From JAJEFO01 sp009843725 (GTDB lineage Bacteria; Pseudomonadota; Alphaproteobacteria; Rhodobacterales; Rhodobacteraceae): a stretch of DNA of 64,000 nt. Within the stretch, counting starts at the first letter, position 1, and the number at the start of each line of letters is the position of its first letter. The DNA lies in contig CBDEUJ010000004.1 of assembly GCA_965243215.1 (NCBI GenBank), positions 310,001 through 374,000 of the forward strand, given 5' to 3'. Of the stretch, positions 62,113-64,000 are shown piece by piece. The position numbers and the translations under genes were made by a program. Under the pieces are notes generated by a model, which had not been told where the DNA came from, ran no database searches, and saw only the letters and a list, made by a program, of their open reading frames with translations.

Positions 62113-63531
62113 TCAGACCGTCTCCTCCGCTTCACCCGGCGCGGACCCCTCCGCGGCAGCAACGTTGCGCGAAGATGCCATGACATTCAGTGACTTGAGC
62201 TTGCGATGAAGAGCGGACCGTTCCATTCCCACGAACTTTGCCGCCCGGCTGATATTGCCTCCGAATCGATTGAGCTGCGTGTTCAGGTACTCTCGCTCGA
62301 AAATTTCACGCGCCTGCCGGAGCGGCATGTTGGTGAAGTTCCCGGACAAAACGGCCTTGCCGCTATCCTTCGCCTTCGCTCGATTCTCTCCCTCGACTTC
62401 AGTTGCCGTGATATCGCCCTTGTCAGCCCCCAGAATCAGCACCTTCTCGATCGTGTTCTTCAGCTGGCGCACATTGCCTGGCCAAGCCATCGATTGAAGC
62501 ATCGCGACGGCATCGTCAGCAAGGTTTCGCAACGGAAGACCCTGCGACTTGTTCAACGACGCGATGAAATGCCGGGCAAGTTCCGGAATGTCGTCACCGC
62601 GGTCGGCCAGGTCGGGAACCGTGATCGGCACGACGTTCAGCCTGTGAAAGAGTTCCTCACGAAAATTCCCGGCTTCCACTTCGGCTTCGAGATCCCGTGT
62701 CGTCGAGGAAACGACACGCAGGTCAACCCTTACCTTGTCCGTGCCTCCGACACGCTGAAACTGCTGTTCGGTCAGCACGCGAAGAATCTTTGACTGGGTT
62801 CCGGGCGGCATGTCCGCAACCTCGTCAAAGAAGACCACGCCACCATGCGCCTCTTCCAACAGCCCTTGTTCGATTCCTCGCTCGGCGCTCTCACGTCCGA
62901 AGAGAACCTCTTCCATGCGCTCCGGCGCGATCGATGCCGAACTGACGGAAACGAACGGCCCGTTGGCGCGGTCCGAATTGGCATGGATGTAACGCGCTGC
63001 AATCTCCTTTCCAGATCCCGATGGGCCGGTCAGCATCACGCGCCCGTTCGACTTTGTCACCTTGTCAAGCTGTGATCTCAGCGCCTTGCACGCCGACGAC
63101 GACCCGACGATGTTAGCCGACCTCAGTTCCTTGCGACGCAGTTCGGAGTTTTCTCGCCGCAGCCGCGAGGTTTCCATGGCCCGCGAGATCACGACCAGCA
63201 ACTGGTCGATGTTGAACGGCTTCTCAATGAAGTCATAGGCGCCCTGCTTGATGGCGGCGACTGCAATCTCGATGTTGCCATGTCCTGAAATGATGATGAT
63301 CGGAACGTCGGGATTGTCGCGTTTCGTGACTTTCAGGATGTCAATTCCGTCCATGCGGCTGTCTTTCAGCCAGATGTCGAGAATCATCAGGCCGGGCGAT
63401 TCCCGATTCAACTCGGCCATCGCCTCCTCCGAATTCGCCGCCATCCGGGTGTCGAATCCCTCGTCCCCCAAAATGTCCGAGATGAGAGTCCGAATGTCTT
63501 CCTCGTCATCGACAATCAGGATGTCGCCCAT
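62113..63531 (-). CDS. ntrX: NtrX nitrogen/redox response regulator
   Basis: The 472 aa regulator is the partner of NtrY. The receiver domain (1-125) has DILIVDDEEDIRTLI and the phosphorylatable Asp in LMILDIWLKDSRMDG. An AAA+ domain has Walker A GPSGSGKE, HGGVVFFDEVADMPPGTQ as Walker B, and FREELFHRLNVVPITVPDL. The C-terminal Fis-type helix-turn-helix lies around GGNISRAAKFVGMERSALHRKL. The GAFTGA loop that contacts sigma-54 is absent; FGRESAERGIEQGLLEEAHGG stands in that place. So it probably does not activate sigma-54. It follows ntrY by 25 bp. Confidence 0.93.
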   Translation of the reverse strand: MGDILIVDDEEDIRTLISDILGDEGFDTRMAANSEEAMAELNRESPGLMILDIWLKDSRMDGIDILKVTKRDNPDVPIIIISGHGNIEIAVAAIKQGAYDFIEKPFNIDQLLVVISRAMETSRLRRENSELRRKELRSANIVGSSSACKALRSQLDKVTKSNGRVMLTGPSGSGKEIAARYIHANSDRANGPFVSVSSASIAPERMEEVLFGRESAERGIEQGLLEEAHGGVVFFDEVADMPPGTQSKILRVLTEQQFQRVGGTDKVRVDLRVVSSTTRDLEAEVEAGNFREELFHRLNVVPITVPDLADRGDDIPELARHFIASLNKSQGLPLRNLADDAVAMLQSMAWPGNVRQLKNTIEKVLILGADKGDITATEVEGENRAKAKDSGKAVLSGNFTNMPLRQAREIFEREYLNTQLNRFGGNISRAAKFVGMERSALHRKLKSLNVMASSRNVAAAEGSAPGEAEETV

Positions 63532-63556
63532 CAGCGTGTCTCCCCCGTTCGGCAAG

Positions 63557-64000
63557 CTAAGGCGCGCCGGCCTGGTCGATGCCGGCCGCCAATGGCAGGC
63601 AGATTTCTGCGCGGGCCCCGATCTGGCCCGAATCGTCCAGCGGGTCGGCGTCCGTCAGAACCAGCGACCCTCCATGTTCCTCAATGATCTTCTTCACTAT
63701 GGACAGGCCCAATCCGGTACCCTTTGCGCGTGTCGACACATAAGGCTCGAAGAGCCGTGTCCGATCCTCCGGCAACCCGATTCCGTTGTCGGAAACCGCA
63801 ATGTGCGCGACCTGTCCCTCGACCTTCAGGCTGACATGAACTCTTGGTGTGTAAATTTTTGTCTCCAAACCTTTTTCCGACATGCTCTCAATTGCTTCGC
63901 CGGCATTCTTGATCAAGTTTGTCAGCGCCTGACCTATCATTGCCTTGTCCACGTCGGCATAGACCGGTGTCTCTGGAATCTCCGAAATCAACTCGTGCGC
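63557..64000 (-). CDS. ntrY: NtrY sensor histidine kinase, C-terminal part, cut by window edge
   Basis: The frame runs in from the window edge for 147 codons and ends at 63557. It contains an HATPase domain: N-box QALTNLIKNAGEAIESM, G1 box SDNGIGLPEDR, F-box LFEPYVSTR, and G2 box KGTGLGLSIVKKIIEEHGG. The upstream His-phosphorylation and membrane/PAS domains lie outside the window. Position 25 bp before ntrX identifies it as NtrY. Confidence 0.92.
   Translation of the reverse strand, partial: AHELISEIPETPVYADVDKAMIGQALTNLIKNAGEAIESMSEKGLETKIYTPRVHVSLKVEGQVAHIAVSDNGIGLPEDRTRLFEPYVSTRAKGTGLGLSIVKKIIEEHGGSLVLTDADPLDDSGQIGARAEICLPLAAGIDQAGAP

Noticed and set aside
1..64000. tRNA, rRNA or known riboswitch
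   Set aside because: I scanned for T-loop and rRNA signatures by eye and saw none. A tRNAscan-SE or Rfam run would be decisive.

Overview
The window reads as a chromosomal contig of a GC-rich alphaproteobacterium, most likely in or near the Rhodobacterales/Rhodobacteraceae. Supporting gene blocks are TPR protein-bamB-der, ppiD-like-trpE, ccmI-ruvX-DUF1289-mutL, soxBDAG, metR<>metF, and ntrY-ntrX-trkA-trkH-hfq-hflX. The assignment is an inference from gene content and order; there is no rRNA or tRNA to confirm it.

Layout. 1-2.7 kb: der (cut by the window edge), bamB and a YfgM-like TPR protein. 2.9-9.7 kb: a tripartite-efflux adaptor and RND permease, then an Atm1-type ABC exporter. 9.98-12.6 kb: a LysM protein carrying two families of in-frame tandem repeats. 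12.7-15.4 kb: LOG-family protein, iron superoxide dismutase, a short-chain dehydrogenase and a cupin dioxygenase-like protein. 15.65-25.5 kb: the most unusual region, described below. 26.2-31.5 kb: heterotetrameric sarcosine oxidase soxBDAG. 31.7-32.4 kb: a toxin-antitoxin-like pair. 32.7-36.6 kb: ccmI, ruvX, DUF1289, mutL. 36.65-38.78 kb: a complete insertion sequence with 10-bp target duplication. 38.9-47.7 kb: yebC, tgt, a PpiD-like isomerase, trpE and a SulP transporter. 48-56.7 kb: iron-type alcohol dehydrogenase, a GST, metR/metF, an Ysc84-like lipoprotein, a 3-hydroxyisobutyrate dehydrogenase-like protein and a penicillin acylase-type hydrolase. 56.7-64 kb: hflX, hfq, trkH, trkA, ntrX and the C-terminal part of ntrY.

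The 15.65-25.5 kb locus holds an MMPL/RND-type lipid permease, a methyltransferase that matches eukaryotic sterol 24-C-methyltransferase over its full length including the C-terminal domain, a cytochrome P450 fused behind an N-terminal GPP34 (GOLPH3-like) domain, a LolA-like periplasmic lipid carrier and a COG2907-type FAD oxidoreductase. Together these look like a system that modifies a sterol-like or other polycyclic lipid and moves it across the envelope. No sterol ring-forming enzyme is in the window, so an exogenous substrate is possible. This is inference from family membership and proximity.

The window is also unusual for many 0.35-0.9 kb stretches without any convincing gene, a truncated amidohydrolase-like stub at the start of the methyltransferase, and a recent-looking IS. 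These suggest some gene decay, which would fit a host-associated lineage but does not prove it.
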